The notes beneath the pieces were generated by a model, which worked only from the letters and a program-made list of their open reading frames with translations, ran no database searches and had not been told where the DNA came from. This document shows, one piece after another, positions 8,179-17,300 of a stretch of DNA of 64,000 nt. A program made the translations under genes and the position numbers. The stretch's first letter is position 1; the number at the start of each line of letters is the position of its first letter. This stretch comes from Hyphomonadaceae bacterium (GTDB taxonomy: Bacteria; Pseudomonadota; Alphaproteobacteria; Caulobacterales; Aquidulcibacteraceae). The stretch covers positions 1 to 64,000 of the forward strand of contig JAEUMR010000047.1 in assembly GCA_016791385.1 (NCBI GenBank), read 5' to 3'.

Positions 8179-9403
8179 CCTTGTTTCCAGCGCGGCGCGG
8201 GCGCTGCGCGCCAACCCGATGCGCTCGGCGCTGACGGCGCTTGGCGTCATCATCGGCGTGGCCTCCGTTGTCGCCATGGTCGCGCTCGGATCGGGCGCGC
8301 AGGCGCAGGTCGAGCGCTCGATCGCCAGTCTTGGCTCCAATCTGCTGATCGTGGTGCCCGGCTCGATGCGGGGCGGGGGCGGCGTGCGCGCTGCCGCAGG
8401 CCCCGGCGCCGGTTGGGACTCGCTTACGATCGAGGACGCGAACGCCATCCGGCAACAGGTCGAGGGCGCCGTGGTGGTTGCGCCTTCGCAGCGCAGCCGT
8501 GCGCAAGTGATCGCCGAAGGGCTCAACTGGAACACTCAGGTCGAGGGCGTGACGCCGGATTATCTGGTCGCGCGCGATTGGGAGATCGCGCAAGGCCGCT
8601 TCTTCGAAGACAGCGAAGAGCGCCAGGCGCGCCGCATCGTCGTGCTCGGCGCGACGGTGGCGAATGAACTGTTTCCTAATGTCGATCCGGTCGGCCAGAC
8701 CGTGCGGATCAATGGCGGCGCCTTCGAAGTGATCGGCGTGCTGGCCTCCAAGGGCCAGTCCGGTTTCGGCATGGACCAGGACGATATCGTCCTGGCCCCG
8801 CTGACGACGGTGAAACGCCGCATTTCCGGCCGCAACCGCCGTGCTGACTCGGTCAGTCAGATATCGGTGAAGGCGGCCAATGAGGGCGAACTCAACCGCA
8901 TGCAGCAGGACGTTGAAACCCTGCTGCGCCAGCGCCACCGGACCCGCGAGGGCGAAGATGACTTCACGGTGCAGAATTTGAGTTCAATCACACAGGCGGC
9001 GGCTCAAACCACGCAAGTGTTCACCTATCTATTGGGTGGGATTTCAGCCGTGTCGCTGCTGGTTGGCGGCATTGGCATCATGAACATCATGCTGGTGAGC
9101 GTAACTGAACGGACTCGCGAGATCGGCCTGCGCAAGGCGCTGGGCGCGCGTCAGTCAGATATTCTTCATCAGTTTGGGCTGGAAGCTGTTACGCTTTCCG
9201 TTGCGGGAGGAATAATTGGTCTCGTTCTGGGCGTATTGGGCGCCTGGGGCATGACATCCTTGTTTAACCTACCGTTGGTGGTGGCGCCGCAAAATGCCGC
9301 CATGGCGATTGGCTTCTCGGCCTTGGTTGGCGTCGTTTTCGGGGCATATCCCGCTTGGCGCGCTGCTCAGCTCGATCCGATCGAAGCGCTGCGGCGGGAG
9401 TGA
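8162..9403 (+). CDS. MacB-type ABC transporter permease (FtsX family)
   Basis: A 413-residue permease. The N-terminal transmembrane segment (ALTALGVIIGVASVVAMVAL) is followed by a ~200-residue periplasmic MacB core domain (SIASLGSNLLIVVPGS... LASKGQSGFGMDQDD). The C-terminal FtsX domain has three membrane helices and the typical GIGIMNIMLVSVTERTREIGLRKALGA segment. It moves no ion itself; it is thought to drive substrate from the periplasm through the TolC conduit by mechanical transmission. It begins inside the ATPase gene, and another ATG lies one codon downstream (8165). The cargo cannot be predicted and could be macrolide-like compounds, peptides or siderophores. Confidence 0.92.
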   Translation: MMRTSDLVSSAARALRANPMRSALTALGVIIGVASVVAMVALGSGAQAQVERSIASLGSNLLIVVPGSMRGGGGVRAAAGPGAGWDSLTIEDANAIRQQVEGAVVVAPSQRSRAQVIAEGLNWNTQVEGVTPDYLVARDWEIAQGRFFEDSEERQARRIVVLGATVANELFPNVDPVGQTVRINGGAFEVIGVLASKGQSGFGMDQDDIVLAPLTTVKRRISGRNRRADSVSQISVKAANEGELNRMQQDVETLLRQRHRTREGEDDFTVQNLSSITQAAAQTTQVFTYLLGGISAVSLLVGGIGIMNIMLVSVTERTREIGLRKALGARQSDILHQFGLEAVTLSVAGGIIGLVLGVLGAWGMTSLFNLPLVVAPQNAAMAIGFSALVGVVFGAYPAWRAAQLDPIEALRRE

Positions 9404-9416
9404 GGAAGAAGTTCTC

Positions 9417-10730
9417 ATGCGTAAGCTGATCGTCTCCATGGCCGCGCTGGCGGCCGCGATCGCCCCCGGGCTGGCCGCGGCCGAAACGCTGGCGGAATCC
9501 ATGGTCGCAGCCCAGGAAACCAACCCCTCGCTGGCCGCGCAGCGCCAGCGCCTGCGCGCCACCCAAGAGGCGCTGCCGCAGGCGTGGGCCGCGGCGCTGC
9601 CGCAAGTCTCGCTCAGCGGGACGGCCGGCTGGTCCGACCGCGACAGCGACAATCCGCTGCTCGAAACCGGGCGCAACGAAAGCTGGTCGAGTTCGGCCAA
9701 CCTCTCACAATTGCTGTTCGGCTCCGGCCGTGTTCTGGCCGGCACGCGCGCCGCGCGCGCGCAGATCGCGGGCGCGGTCTCGAATTTTGAACTCGCCCGC
9801 CAGACGCTGCTGCTCGACGTGACGCGCGCTTACGCTGACGTGCGCCAAGCGCAGGCCATCGTCGCCGCGCGCGAGACCACGGTCCACAATCTGACGCGCC
9901 TGCTCGAATACGCGCAGGCTCAGTTCGACGCCGGCGTCGTCACGCGCACCGATGTGGCGCAAGCGCAGGCTCGCTTGGCGCAAGCGCGTACGCTGCTGGT
10001 TCAGGCGCAAGGCGCTCTCGCCGCGTCGGTTCAAGCCTATCAGCGCCTCGTCGGCTATCCGCCTTCAGAGCTGGCCGCGCCGGCGCGCGCCACCGGCCTG
10101 CCCACCGACCTCAACAGCGCGCTGGAATCGGCCACGCGCCTCAGCCCCGTGCTGATCTCCGCCGAGTCCTCGGTCGAACTGGCCGATGCGAATGTCGACG
10201 TCGCGGCGGCACAGGGCCGTCTCAACGTGACGCTCGAAGCCGGCGCGGGTCTGGGCGGCAATTTCGACGACAGCTTCGACGACACCTCGATCGATTCCGT
10301 TGGCGTGCGGGTCGCGGTGCCGCTGTTCCAGGGCGGCGCCATCCGCTCGCGTACGCGCCAGCAGCGCGCGCTGCGCTCAGCCGCCAATCTCGATCTTGCC
10401 TCGGTGCAGCGCACCGTGCAGGAAACCGTCACCAACGCCTGGACCGGCCTCGCCAGTGCGCGCGCTGCGGTCGACTCAGCGCGCGAACAGGTTTCGGCCG
10501 CCGAGCTGGCCTATGAAGGCGTCACGCTCGAGCAGGAAACCGGCCTGCGCTCCACCGTCGAAGTGCTCAACCAGGAGCAGGACCTGCTCGACGCGCGGAT
10601 CGCCTTGGCGCAAGCCGAGCGCAACCTCGTCGTCGCCGAGCGTCAATTGCTCGCCGCTGTCGGCACGCTCGACGTGCCTTCGGGCGGCGGCGCCATTCAA
10701 GAAAACCGCGACCAGCTGCGCGGGCGTTAA
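9417..10730 (+). CDS. TolC-family outer-membrane efflux protein
   Basis: Outer-membrane channel of the export operon, 437 residues. The signal peptide is MRKLIVSMAALAAAIAPGLAAA. Two repeated outer-membrane-factor halves follow, with long Ala/Gln-rich helices (RTDVAQAQARLAQARTLLVQA; LRSTVEVLNQEQDLLDARIALA). The second is the classic TolC GxxTxxDVLNxQxxLxxA signature in variant form. I chose ATG 9417, 14 bases after the permease stop with GAGGAAG upstream. The long in-frame extension into the permease gene is not homologous to the family. It completes the adaptor-ATPase-permease-channel set in one transcript. Confidence 0.92.
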   Translation: MRKLIVSMAALAAAIAPGLAAAETLAESMVAAQETNPSLAAQRQRLRATQEALPQAWAAALPQVSLSGTAGWSDRDSDNPLLETGRNESWSSSANLSQLLFGSGRVLAGTRAARAQIAGAVSNFELARQTLLLDVTRAYADVRQAQAIVAARETTVHNLTRLLEYAQAQFDAGVVTRTDVAQAQARLAQARTLLVQAQGALAASVQAYQRLVGYPPSELAAPARATGLPTDLNSALESATRLSPVLISAESSVELADANVDVAAAQGRLNVTLEAGAGLGGNFDDSFDDTSIDSVGVRVAVPLFQGGAIRSRTRQQRALRSAANLDLASVQRTVQETVTNAWTGLASARAAVDSAREQVSAAELAYEGVTLEQETGLRSTVEVLNQEQDLLDARIALAQAERNLVVAERQLLAAVGTLDVPSGGGAIQENRDQLRGR

Positions 10731-10733
10731 GCC

Positions 10734-10808
10734 TGGAGCGGGCGGGGGGAATCGAACCCCCGACATTCAGCTTGGGAAGCTGACGTTCTACCTCTGAACT
10801 ACGCCCGC
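10734..10808 (-). tRNA. tRNA-Gly (anticodon CCC)
   Basis: Read on the minus strand, the cloverleaf is complete. Acceptor GCGGGCG pairs with CGCCCGC, the D arm reads GTTCAGAGGTAGAAC, and the anticodon stem TCAGC/GCTGA frames loop TTCCCAA (anticodon CCC, decoding GGG). The T arm is GGGGG-TTCGATT-CCCCC. The discriminator base is U, as expected for bacterial glycine tRNA, and the terminal CCA is encoded (10734-10736 on the plus strand read TGG). It lies 4 bases from the tolC-like stop, convergent with it. Confidence 0.96.
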
Positions 10809-10879
10809 GAGCGGGCAGAGAGATAGCCGAAACGCTAGCTCACGCAAGAGCGCAGGGTGCGCCGGGAAGGCTTGGAAGT

Positions 10880-10905
10880 ATATGCGCGTATGCTAATATA
10901 CGCGC
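10880..10905 (+). promoter_or_regulatory. Operator of the ArsR/BigR-type regulator
   Basis: GCGCGTAT (10884-10891) and ATACGCGC (10898-10905) form a perfect 8-bp inverted repeat around GCTAAT, 11 bases before the regulator ATG. Together with the flanking TATAT, it shares a core (TATAT-CGC, TGCTAATAT, ACGC) with the reverse complement of the palindrome in front of sqr. Autorepression is the likely role. Confidence 0.65.
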
Positions 10906-10916
10906 CAGGAGCCCCG

Positions 10917-11237
10917 ATGCCGCCGCCGCTGAGCAAGAACAAGAAAGCGATCCGCGAACTGGAGAGCCGCGCCGGCGAGGCGGCGGAGCTGTTGAAGCTG
11001 CTCGCCAACGACCAGCGCCTGATCATCCTGTGCCGATTGAGCGATACCGAGATGTCGGTATCGGAACTCGGCGAGTATGTGAGTCTGACGCAATCGGCGC
11101 TGTCGCAGCATCTGGCCAAGCTGCGGGCGCAGGGCCTCGTCGCCACCCGGCGCGACGGGCAGAACATCTACTACAAACTCGCAAACCCGACCGCGCAGAA
11201 GCTGGTCGGGGCGCTCTGCGAACTCTACAGCAAATAG
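10917..11237 (+). CDS. ArsR-family transcriptional repressor, BigR/SqrR-like
   Basis: A 106-residue winged-helix regulator: DNA-recognition helix in SLTQSALSQHLAKLRAQGLV, wing in ATRRDGQNIYYKL. It lacks the CxC metal site of ArsR/SmtB. It has Cys39 (in LIILCRL, where BigR and SqrR carry their first redox cysteine) and Cys101, about one helical turn before the second BigR cysteine. BigR/SqrR repressors release DNA when persulfides form a tetrasulfide or disulfide bridge. Facing sqr, thioredoxin and DUF2892 genes make that role very likely. The ATG at 10917 was chosen to exclude the operator, which lies inside a longer in-frame extension. Confidence 0.82.
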   Translation: MPPPLSKNKKAIRELESRAGEAAELLKLLANDQRLIILCRLSDTEMSVSELGEYVSLTQSALSQHLAKLRAQGLVATRRDGQNIYYKLANPTAQKLVGALCELYSK

Positions 11238-11238
11238 C

Positions 11239-11442
11239 CTATTTGAACGCTGTGCCGGGCTTCACGCCGAGGCGCTTGAAGATCATTGCCGCCGGGCAGA
11301 AGCCGGTGAACGCGGCCTGAAACATGTTGAGGCCCGCAAACACCGTGAGCGCGATCCAATAGGGGTGAACCCAGGTCGCGAGCGCCAGGCTCAAAAGCAC
11401 GACGAAGCCGGCGAAGGCCAGCACAGCGCGGTCGAGTGTCAT
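11239..11442 (-). CDS. DUF2892 (YgaP-like) small membrane protein
   Basis: A 67-residue protein with two hydrophobic segments (AVLAFAGFVVLLSLALATWV and WIALTVFAGLNMFQAAF) and the family-typical GFCPAAMIFKRLGV end. DUF2892 proteins resemble the membrane part of the rhodanese YgaP and commonly sit in sulfide or thiosulfate operons. A role in moving or sensing reactive sulfur at the inner membrane is plausible but not shown. It is the last gene of the sqr operon, and its ATG overlaps the thioredoxin stop by 4 bases. Confidence 0.85.
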   Translation of the reverse strand: MTLDRAVLAFAGFVVLLSLALATWVHPYWIALTVFAGLNMFQAAFTGFCPAAMIFKRLGVKPGTAFK

Positions 11443-11891
11443 CGTTGCATCTCCGATTGTCCGAGTGAGGCGAGCGCCTGGTTAAGCCACGCCGCCAGTT
11501 GCGCTGCGCTCATGAGGCCAGCTTGGCGCGCCACTTCCTGGCCCTTGTGAAACAGGATCAGCGCCGGGATGCCGCGCACGCCCAGGCGCGCCGGCGCCTG
11601 GTTCTGATCGGCGTTGAGCTTGAGAAAGCGCACGGCCGGCTCGAACGCGCGCGCCGCTTCGGCGAAATGCGGCGCCATCATTCGGCAGGGGCCACACCAC
11701 GGCGCCCAGACATCGACCAGCACCGGCATCGAACTCAGCTTCAGATGCGCCTCGAGCTGCGCATCGTCCACGTCCACCGGCGTCTGTGTGAACAGCTTTC
11801 CGCCGCAGCGGCCGCACTTGGCCGCGAGCGGATCGCCCGAGCCGATGCGATTGCCAGTGCCGCAGGAAGGGCAGACGGCTTGCTTGGTCAT
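11439..11891 (-). CDS. trxC: Thioredoxin 2 with N-terminal zinc ribbon
   Basis: A 150-residue TrxC-type thioredoxin. Two CxxC pairs (CPSC at residues 7-10, CGRC at 26-29) form the zinc ribbon. The thioredoxin domain then carries the WCGPC active site at 65-69 and the cis-proline segment RGIPALILFHKG. It is a cytosolic dithiol reductant. In this operon it probably reduces persulfide products of sulfide oxidation or resets the repressor's cysteines. It lies 13 bases after the sqr stop and overlaps the DUF2892 gene. Confidence 0.93.
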   Translation of the reverse strand: MTKQAVCPSCGTGNRIGSGDPLAAKCGRCGGKLFTQTPVDVDDAQLEAHLKLSSMPVLVDVWAPWCGPCRMMAPHFAEAARAFEPAVRFLKLNADQNQAPARLGVRGIPALILFHKGQEVARQAGLMSAAQLAAWLNQALASLGQSEMQR

Positions 11892-11904
11892 TGTGGCGCC
11901 TCTT

Positions 11905-13185
11905 TCAGTGCCGGGTTTCTTTCAGCTTGGCGATGCCTAGCACCTTGAGCGCGAGCGCTTCGTAGAAGGTCTCGCTCTGGCCGCGGCGGAGCTTGCCGAG
12001 GAAGTATTTCTCGAACTGCTCCTTGGCCAAGTGCACCCATTTGCCGTGCGCCGACCAATTGACGTTGCGCGGGGGAATTTGCGGCTGGGCGATAAAGGCG
12101 ACGCCTTCGTCGCCGAAATCGGCGAGGCAGACGGCGTTCCATGTCGCTTGCTCTTCCGGCGCTTTGTCGCGCAGCAGTGCGCCGATGTTCTTGGCGGTGG
12201 CCGTGACCATGGATTCGATCATGAAGCCGGTTTTCGGCACCCCGACCGGAACCGGCGTCTTGCCAGTCGGCGGGATCGCTACCGCCACGCCGATGCCGAA
12301 GATGTTCGGATAGGCCGGGTTGCGCTGGTGCTTGTCGACGATGACGAAACCGCGCGGATTGACGAGGCCCTCAAGGCCCATGATCGCCGGCACGCCGCGG
12401 AACGCCGGCAGCATCATCGAAAACTTGAACGGCAGCTCGTGCGTGGTCTTCACCGAGCCGTCTTCGTTCAGCTCCTCGGCCATCATCTTGCCGTGCTCGA
12501 TCTTGGCGATGCGCGTATTGGTGATCCACTTGATGTGGCGCTCGCGCATTTCGCTTTCGAGCAGCCCCTTGGTGTCGCCAACCCCGTCGAGGCCGAGATG
12601 GCCGACATAGGGTTCAGCGGTGACAAACGTCATCGGCACTTGGTCGCGCAGCTTGCGGCGGCGCAGCTCGGTGTCGAGGATCATGGCGAATTCGTAGGCT
12701 GGGCCGTAGCAGGACGCGCCTTGCACGGCGCCGACGACGATCGGGCCGGGCGCTTCGCAGAAGGCGTCGAAGGCGGTTGCGGCGCGTTCGGCGTGGTCGA
12801 CGTGGCAGATCGATTGGGTGAAGCGTTCGGGGCCGAGCCCTTCGATCTCATCGAAGGCCAGATCCGGGCCAGTGGCGATCACCAGATAATCGTAGTTGAG
12901 CGAGGTTCCGTCATTGAGTTCGATGCGGTTCTCGCCCGGATGCAGGCGCTTGGCGCCGGCGGCGTTGAACTCGATCCCCTTGCGTTTCATCACCGGCGGC
13001 AGATTGACCTCGATGGCGTTGCGCTGGCGCCATTGAACGGCGACCCAAGGGTTCGAGGGAACAAAATGGTAGGTATCTCCCTTGGAGATCAGCACGACCT
13101 TGTCTTTTGACCGCGCCGCGGCCTTAACCTCATAAGCTGCAAGCACGCCGCCCAGGCCTGCGCCGAGAATCGCGATGGTGGCCAT
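11905..13185 (-). CDS. sqr: Sulfide:quinone oxidoreductase
   Basis: FAD enzyme oxidising sulfide and passing electrons to the quinone pool on the cytoplasmic membrane. The 426-residue protein starts with the FAD-binding ILGAGLGGVLAAYE motif and has an ATGPD turn near residue 105. It keeps all three catalytic cysteines at the expected places: Cys127 (SICHVD), Cys159 (GASCYGPAYEF) and Cys353 (NAVCLADF). These correspond to C128/C160/C356 of characterised enzymes and separate it from ordinary NADH dehydrogenase II. The ATG at 13185 has AGGAGG-like bases 8 upstream. First gene of the sqr-trxC-DUF2892 operon, behind a palindrome related to the regulator's own operator. Confidence 0.92.
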   Translation of the reverse strand: MATIAILGAGLGGVLAAYEVKAAARSKDKVVLISKGDTYHFVPSNPWVAVQWRQRNAIEVNLPPVMKRKGIEFNAAGAKRLHPGENRIELNDGTSLNYDYLVIATGPDLAFDEIEGLGPERFTQSICHVDHAERAATAFDAFCEAPGPIVVGAVQGASCYGPAYEFAMILDTELRRRKLRDQVPMTFVTAEPYVGHLGLDGVGDTKGLLESEMRERHIKWITNTRIAKIEHGKMMAEELNEDGSVKTTHELPFKFSMMLPAFRGVPAIMGLEGLVNPRGFVIVDKHQRNPAYPNIFGIGVAVAIPPTGKTPVPVGVPKTGFMIESMVTATAKNIGALLRDKAPEEQATWNAVCLADFGDEGVAFIAQPQIPPRNVNWSAHGKWVHLAKEQFEKYFLGKLRRGQSETFYEALALKVLGIAKLKETRH

Positions 13186-13216
13186 TGTTTTTCCTCCCAG
13201 GCGCTCGCGGCGCCAT

Positions 13217-13248
13217 TGCGTATATATTAGCACATGCGTATATACGCA
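13217..13248 (-). promoter_or_regulatory. Operator in front of sqr and the divergent RND operon
   Basis: TGCGTATATA (13217-13226) and TATATACGCA (13239-13248) form a perfect 10-bp inverted repeat with a 12-bp spacer. The right part, TGCGTATATACGCA (13235-13248), is itself a palindrome. The site lies 32 bases before the sqr start and 114 bases before the divergent RND adaptor. Its strong similarity to the palindrome before the ArsR-type gene points to the same repressor. Confidence 0.68.
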
Positions 13249-13361
13249 AGTAATGGAATTAATCGTATGGGCGTTACACTTGCAGGATGCGGCGCACGCG
13301 CCTTGATTTAACGCAAGGTTAAGCGTCTGGGCGCTCTGCAAGGTAGTGGGAGGAGAGTGAG

Positions 13362-14399
13362 ATGAAACGCCTACGCGGTCTGATGGCTGTGCTGGCCTTG
13401 CTTGGCGCTTCCGCCTGCGCGCGGCAGGAAGCGCCGCGCCAGGAAGCCGCCGCCGCGCATCCCGATCAACTCGTCGTCCACCGCGCCGCCGCGCCCGACT
13501 ACAAGACTGTAGCGGCGGTTCTGACCAGCCGCGATGTCGGCGATGCGCGCGCCCGCATCGGCGGCACTCTGACCCGGTTGCTGGTGCGCGAGGGCGATAC
13601 TGTACGCCGCGGGCAAGTGGTGGCGATTATCAGCGACCAGCGCCTGGCGCTCGAGGCGCAAGCAGGTTCCGCCGGCATTGCGGCGGCGGAGGCGGCGGCT
13701 GAGCGCGCACGCGCTGACCAAGCGCGTTTTCAAGTTCTGTTCGAGCGCGGCTTCCTTTCGCAAGCCCGTATGGATCAGGTGAACGCGGAAACGCGCGCCG
13801 CTGAAGCCCAGCTCCGCGCCGCGCGTTCGCAAGGCGGGGCGCTTTCGGAAGCGAATGCGCAGGGGCGCGTGCTGGCGCCTGCCGACGGCCGTGTGACGCG
13901 CGCACCGATCCCGCAGGGCGCTGTGGTGATGCCGGGCGAAGTGGTGGTTGCGATCGCAACCGGCGCGCGGGTGTTGCGATTGGAACTGCCGGAAGCGCAA
14001 GCCTCGTTCCTGCATGAAGGACAGGACATCCGCATCCTCGACGCGCGCCAGGGTGAAGCGGCGCTCAGCGTGCGCGTGCGGCAAGTGTATCCCGCTATCG
14101 AAAACGGCCGCGTCATGGCCGACCTCGACGCGCGGGGCTTGGATGGCGAATTCGTCGGCGCCCGCGTGCGCGTGCTGATCCCGGCCGGTGAACGTGAAAC
14201 GATCGTCGTGCCAGGGCGCTACGTGGTGACGCGTTATGGCGTCGATTATGTGCGCCTGGTTCGAAGCGGCGGCGCGGTTATCGATGCGCCGGTGCAGCGC
14301 GGCGCGCCTGTGCCGACTGATGCGGCGCCTGACGGCATCGAAATCCTCTCCGGCCTCGAAGAGGGAGACACCATCGTTCCGCCGGAGCCGCAAGCATGA
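13362..14399 (+). CDS. RND efflux periplasmic adaptor lipoprotein
   Basis: A 345-residue membrane fusion protein. The N-terminus is a lipoprotein signal (MAVLALLGASAC, Cys20). A lipoyl half follows (ARIGGTLTRLLVREGDTVRRGQVVA), then a short Ala-rich coiled coil (~95-150), the second lipoyl half (NAQGRVLAPADGRVTRAPIPQ) and beta-barrel and membrane-proximal domains. It docks the RND pump encoded next, which it overlaps by 4 bases (ATGA). No outer-membrane channel is encoded here; the TolC-type protein at 9417 or another one may serve. It faces sqr across 176 bp containing the sulfide-type operator. Confidence 0.88.
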   Translation: MKRLRGLMAVLALLGASACARQEAPRQEAAAAHPDQLVVHRAAAPDYKTVAAVLTSRDVGDARARIGGTLTRLLVREGDTVRRGQVVAIISDQRLALEAQAGSAGIAAAEAAAERARADQARFQVLFERGFLSQARMDQVNAETRAAEAQLRAARSQGGALSEANAQGRVLAPADGRVTRAPIPQGAVVMPGEVVVAIATGARVLRLELPEAQASFLHEGQDIRILDARQGEAALSVRVRQVYPAIENGRVMADLDARGLDGEFVGARVRVLIPAGERETIVVPGRYVVTRYGVDYVRLVRSGGAVIDAPVQRGAPVPTDAAPDGIEILSGLEEGDTIVPPEPQA

Positions 14400-17300
14400 A
14401 GCTCGGCATCTCTGGCGCGCTCACCAAGGCGACGATCCGCTCGCCGCTGACGCCGCTCTTCCTGCTCACGGCGCTCGCGCTCGGGCTGCTCGCGCTGTTC
14501 ACCATTCCGCGTGAGGAGGAGCCGCAGATCTCGGTGCCGCTGGTCGACATCAGCGTGCGCGCCGATGGTTTGCGCGCGCCAGACGCGGTGGAGCTGATCA
14601 CCAAGCCGCTTGAGACCATCGTCAAGGGTGTGGAAGGCGTCGAGCACGTCTACAGCCAGACCGAGGACGATCGCGTGCTGGTGACGGCGCGCTTCCTGGT
14701 CGGCACCGATCCGGACGACGCCATCGTCCGCATCCAGCAGGAAATCCGCGCCAATTACGACCGCATCCCGGTCGGCATTCCCGAGCCGCAGATCGTCGCG
14801 CGCGGCGTCAATGACGTGCCGATCATGGTCGTCACGCTTTCGCCAAGCGCGGCCGCGGCGGACCGTTGGGACGACAGCGCGCTCTATCGCGTCGCCGACG
14901 AGTTGCAGAGCGAATTGATGAAGGTTGAGGATGTCGGCCTCACCTTCATCGTCGGCGGACGCCCTCAGGAAATCCGCATCGCCCCGGATCCGGGCCGGCT
15001 CGCGCTCTATGGCGTGCCGCTCGGCAGCGTGATCGAGGCGGTGCGCAACGCCAACCGTTCGTTCCCAGGCGGCGATCTGCGCGGACGCGACGGCACAGCT
15101 TCCACCGCCATCGGCCAGACGCTGGACGATCCCAACCAGATTGGCCTGCTCACCGTGCAGGCCGCGGATGGGCGCACCGTCTATGTCCGCGATGTCGCCG
15201 AAGTGACGATGGGGCCGCGCGAAGATCAGGCTCGCGTCTGGCGTTTCACGCGAGAGAGCGGCCATGAGCGCATGGCGCCGGCGGTCAGCCTCGCCATCGC
15301 CAAGCGCGACGGCGCCAACGCGGTCGTGGTCGCGCAGGCGATCGAGCGGCGGCTGCAATCGCTGGAGGGCAGCCTCATCCCGCATGGCGTCGACGTCGCC
15401 ATCACCCGCAATTACGGCGAGACCGCCAACGAAAAGGCGAACGAACTTCTGTTCCACCTCGGCCTCGCCACGCTCTCGATCGTGGCGCTGATCTGGTTCG
15501 CCATCGGCCGCCGCGAGGCGATGGTCACCGCCGTTGTCATTCCGACCACGATTCTGCTGACACTCTTCGCCTCGAACCTGATGGGCTACACCATCAACCG
15601 CGTCAGCCTGTTCGCCATCATTTTCTCGATCGGCATCCTCGTCGACGACGCCATCGTCATGGTCGAGAACATCGCCCGCCATTGGGGCATGCGCATGGGC
15701 AAGTCGCGCGACGAAGCGGCGGTGGAAGCCGTCGCCGAGGTCGGCAACCCGACCATCGTCGCGACGCTGACCGTCGTGGCGGCGCTGTTGCCGATGATGT
15801 TCGTGTCGGGCCTGATGGGCCCGTACATGGCGCCGATCCCAGCCAACGCTTCGGCGGCGATGCTGTTCTCGTTCTTCGTCGCCGTGATCATCGCGCCATG
15901 GCTGATGCTGAAATTCGCGCCCAAAGGCGAGGCGGCTGCAGCACACGGGCATGACGAGGAAGGTTTCTTCGGCCGTCTCTATCGCCGCGTGGCCGCGCCA
16001 GTGATCCGCTCGCGCAAGGGCGCGCGCAAGTTCCTCGTCATCGTCGGCATCGCCACCATCGCCGCCTGCGCTCTGTTCGGCACGCGTACGGTGCGGGTGA
16101 AACTGCTGCCGTTCGACAACAAGTCCGAGCTGCAAGTCGTCGTCGATTTACCCGAGGGCGCAACGCTCGAATCCACCGAGCGCGTGCTGATCGAGGCCGC
16201 CAACATCGCCGGCGCAGTGCCGGAAGTGACCTCTGTCGACGCCTATGCCGGCACGGCCGCGCCGTTCAATTTCAACGGCCTTGTGCGCCATTATTACATG
16301 CGCCAGCGCCCCGAACTGGGCGATTTGCAACTGACGCTGCGGCCGAAGGGCGAGCGCAGTCGCGCGAGCCACACCATCGCGCTCGATCTGCGTCAGCGCT
16401 TGAACGAGCTGCATGTGCCGCAAGGGACGGTCGTGCGCGTGGTCGAAGTGCCGCCGGGGCCGCCGGTGATCGCCACGCTGTTGGCTGAAGTGTACGGCCC
16501 GGACGCGCAAACGCGCCGCGAGGTCGCGAGCCAGCTGCGCGGCATCTTCCATCAGGTGCCGTACCTCGTCGACATCGACGACAGCTTCGGCGCCCAGCGT
16601 CCGCGCCTGCGCTTGATGCCCAACCGCGAGGAGATCGAGTTCTTCGGCGTGTCCGAACAGAACATGATGGACTCGATCGCCGTGGCGATGGGCGGTCAGG
16701 TGATCGGCTATTCGCATCGCGGCGAGGGGCGCAACCCGATCGAGATTTCCGTGCGGCTGCCGCAGTCAGCGCGCGCCTGGAACCAGAATCTGGCGTCGAT
16801 GCCGGTGGCGGCATCGCGTGATGGCTCGCGCTTGGTCGAGCTCGGCGAGCTTGTCTCGGCCAACGAGGAGGCGGGGTCGTACCCGATCTTCCGCCGCAAT
16901 GGCCGCTACGCTGAGATGGTGATGGCCGAGCTTGCAGGGGCGTACGAAGCGCCGATCTACGGCATGCTCGATGTCGAACGGCTCGTGCGCGAGCACGATT
17001 GGGGCAATCTGCCGGCGCCGCTTCTGCTGATGCACGGCCAACCCGAGAACGAGGCGACGCCGTCTATTCTCTGGGACGGCGAGTGGGAGATCACCTACGT
17101 GACCTTCCGCGACATGGGCGCTGCGTTCGCGGTGGCCATCCTCGGCATCTACATCCTGGTCGTCGCGCAATTCCGCAGTTTCAAGCTGCCGCTGGTGATC
17201 TTGACGCCGATCCCGCTCACGCTGATCGGCATCGTCATCGGCCACATGCTGTTCAACGCGCCGTTCACGGCGACGTCGATGATCGGCTTCATCGCGCTTG

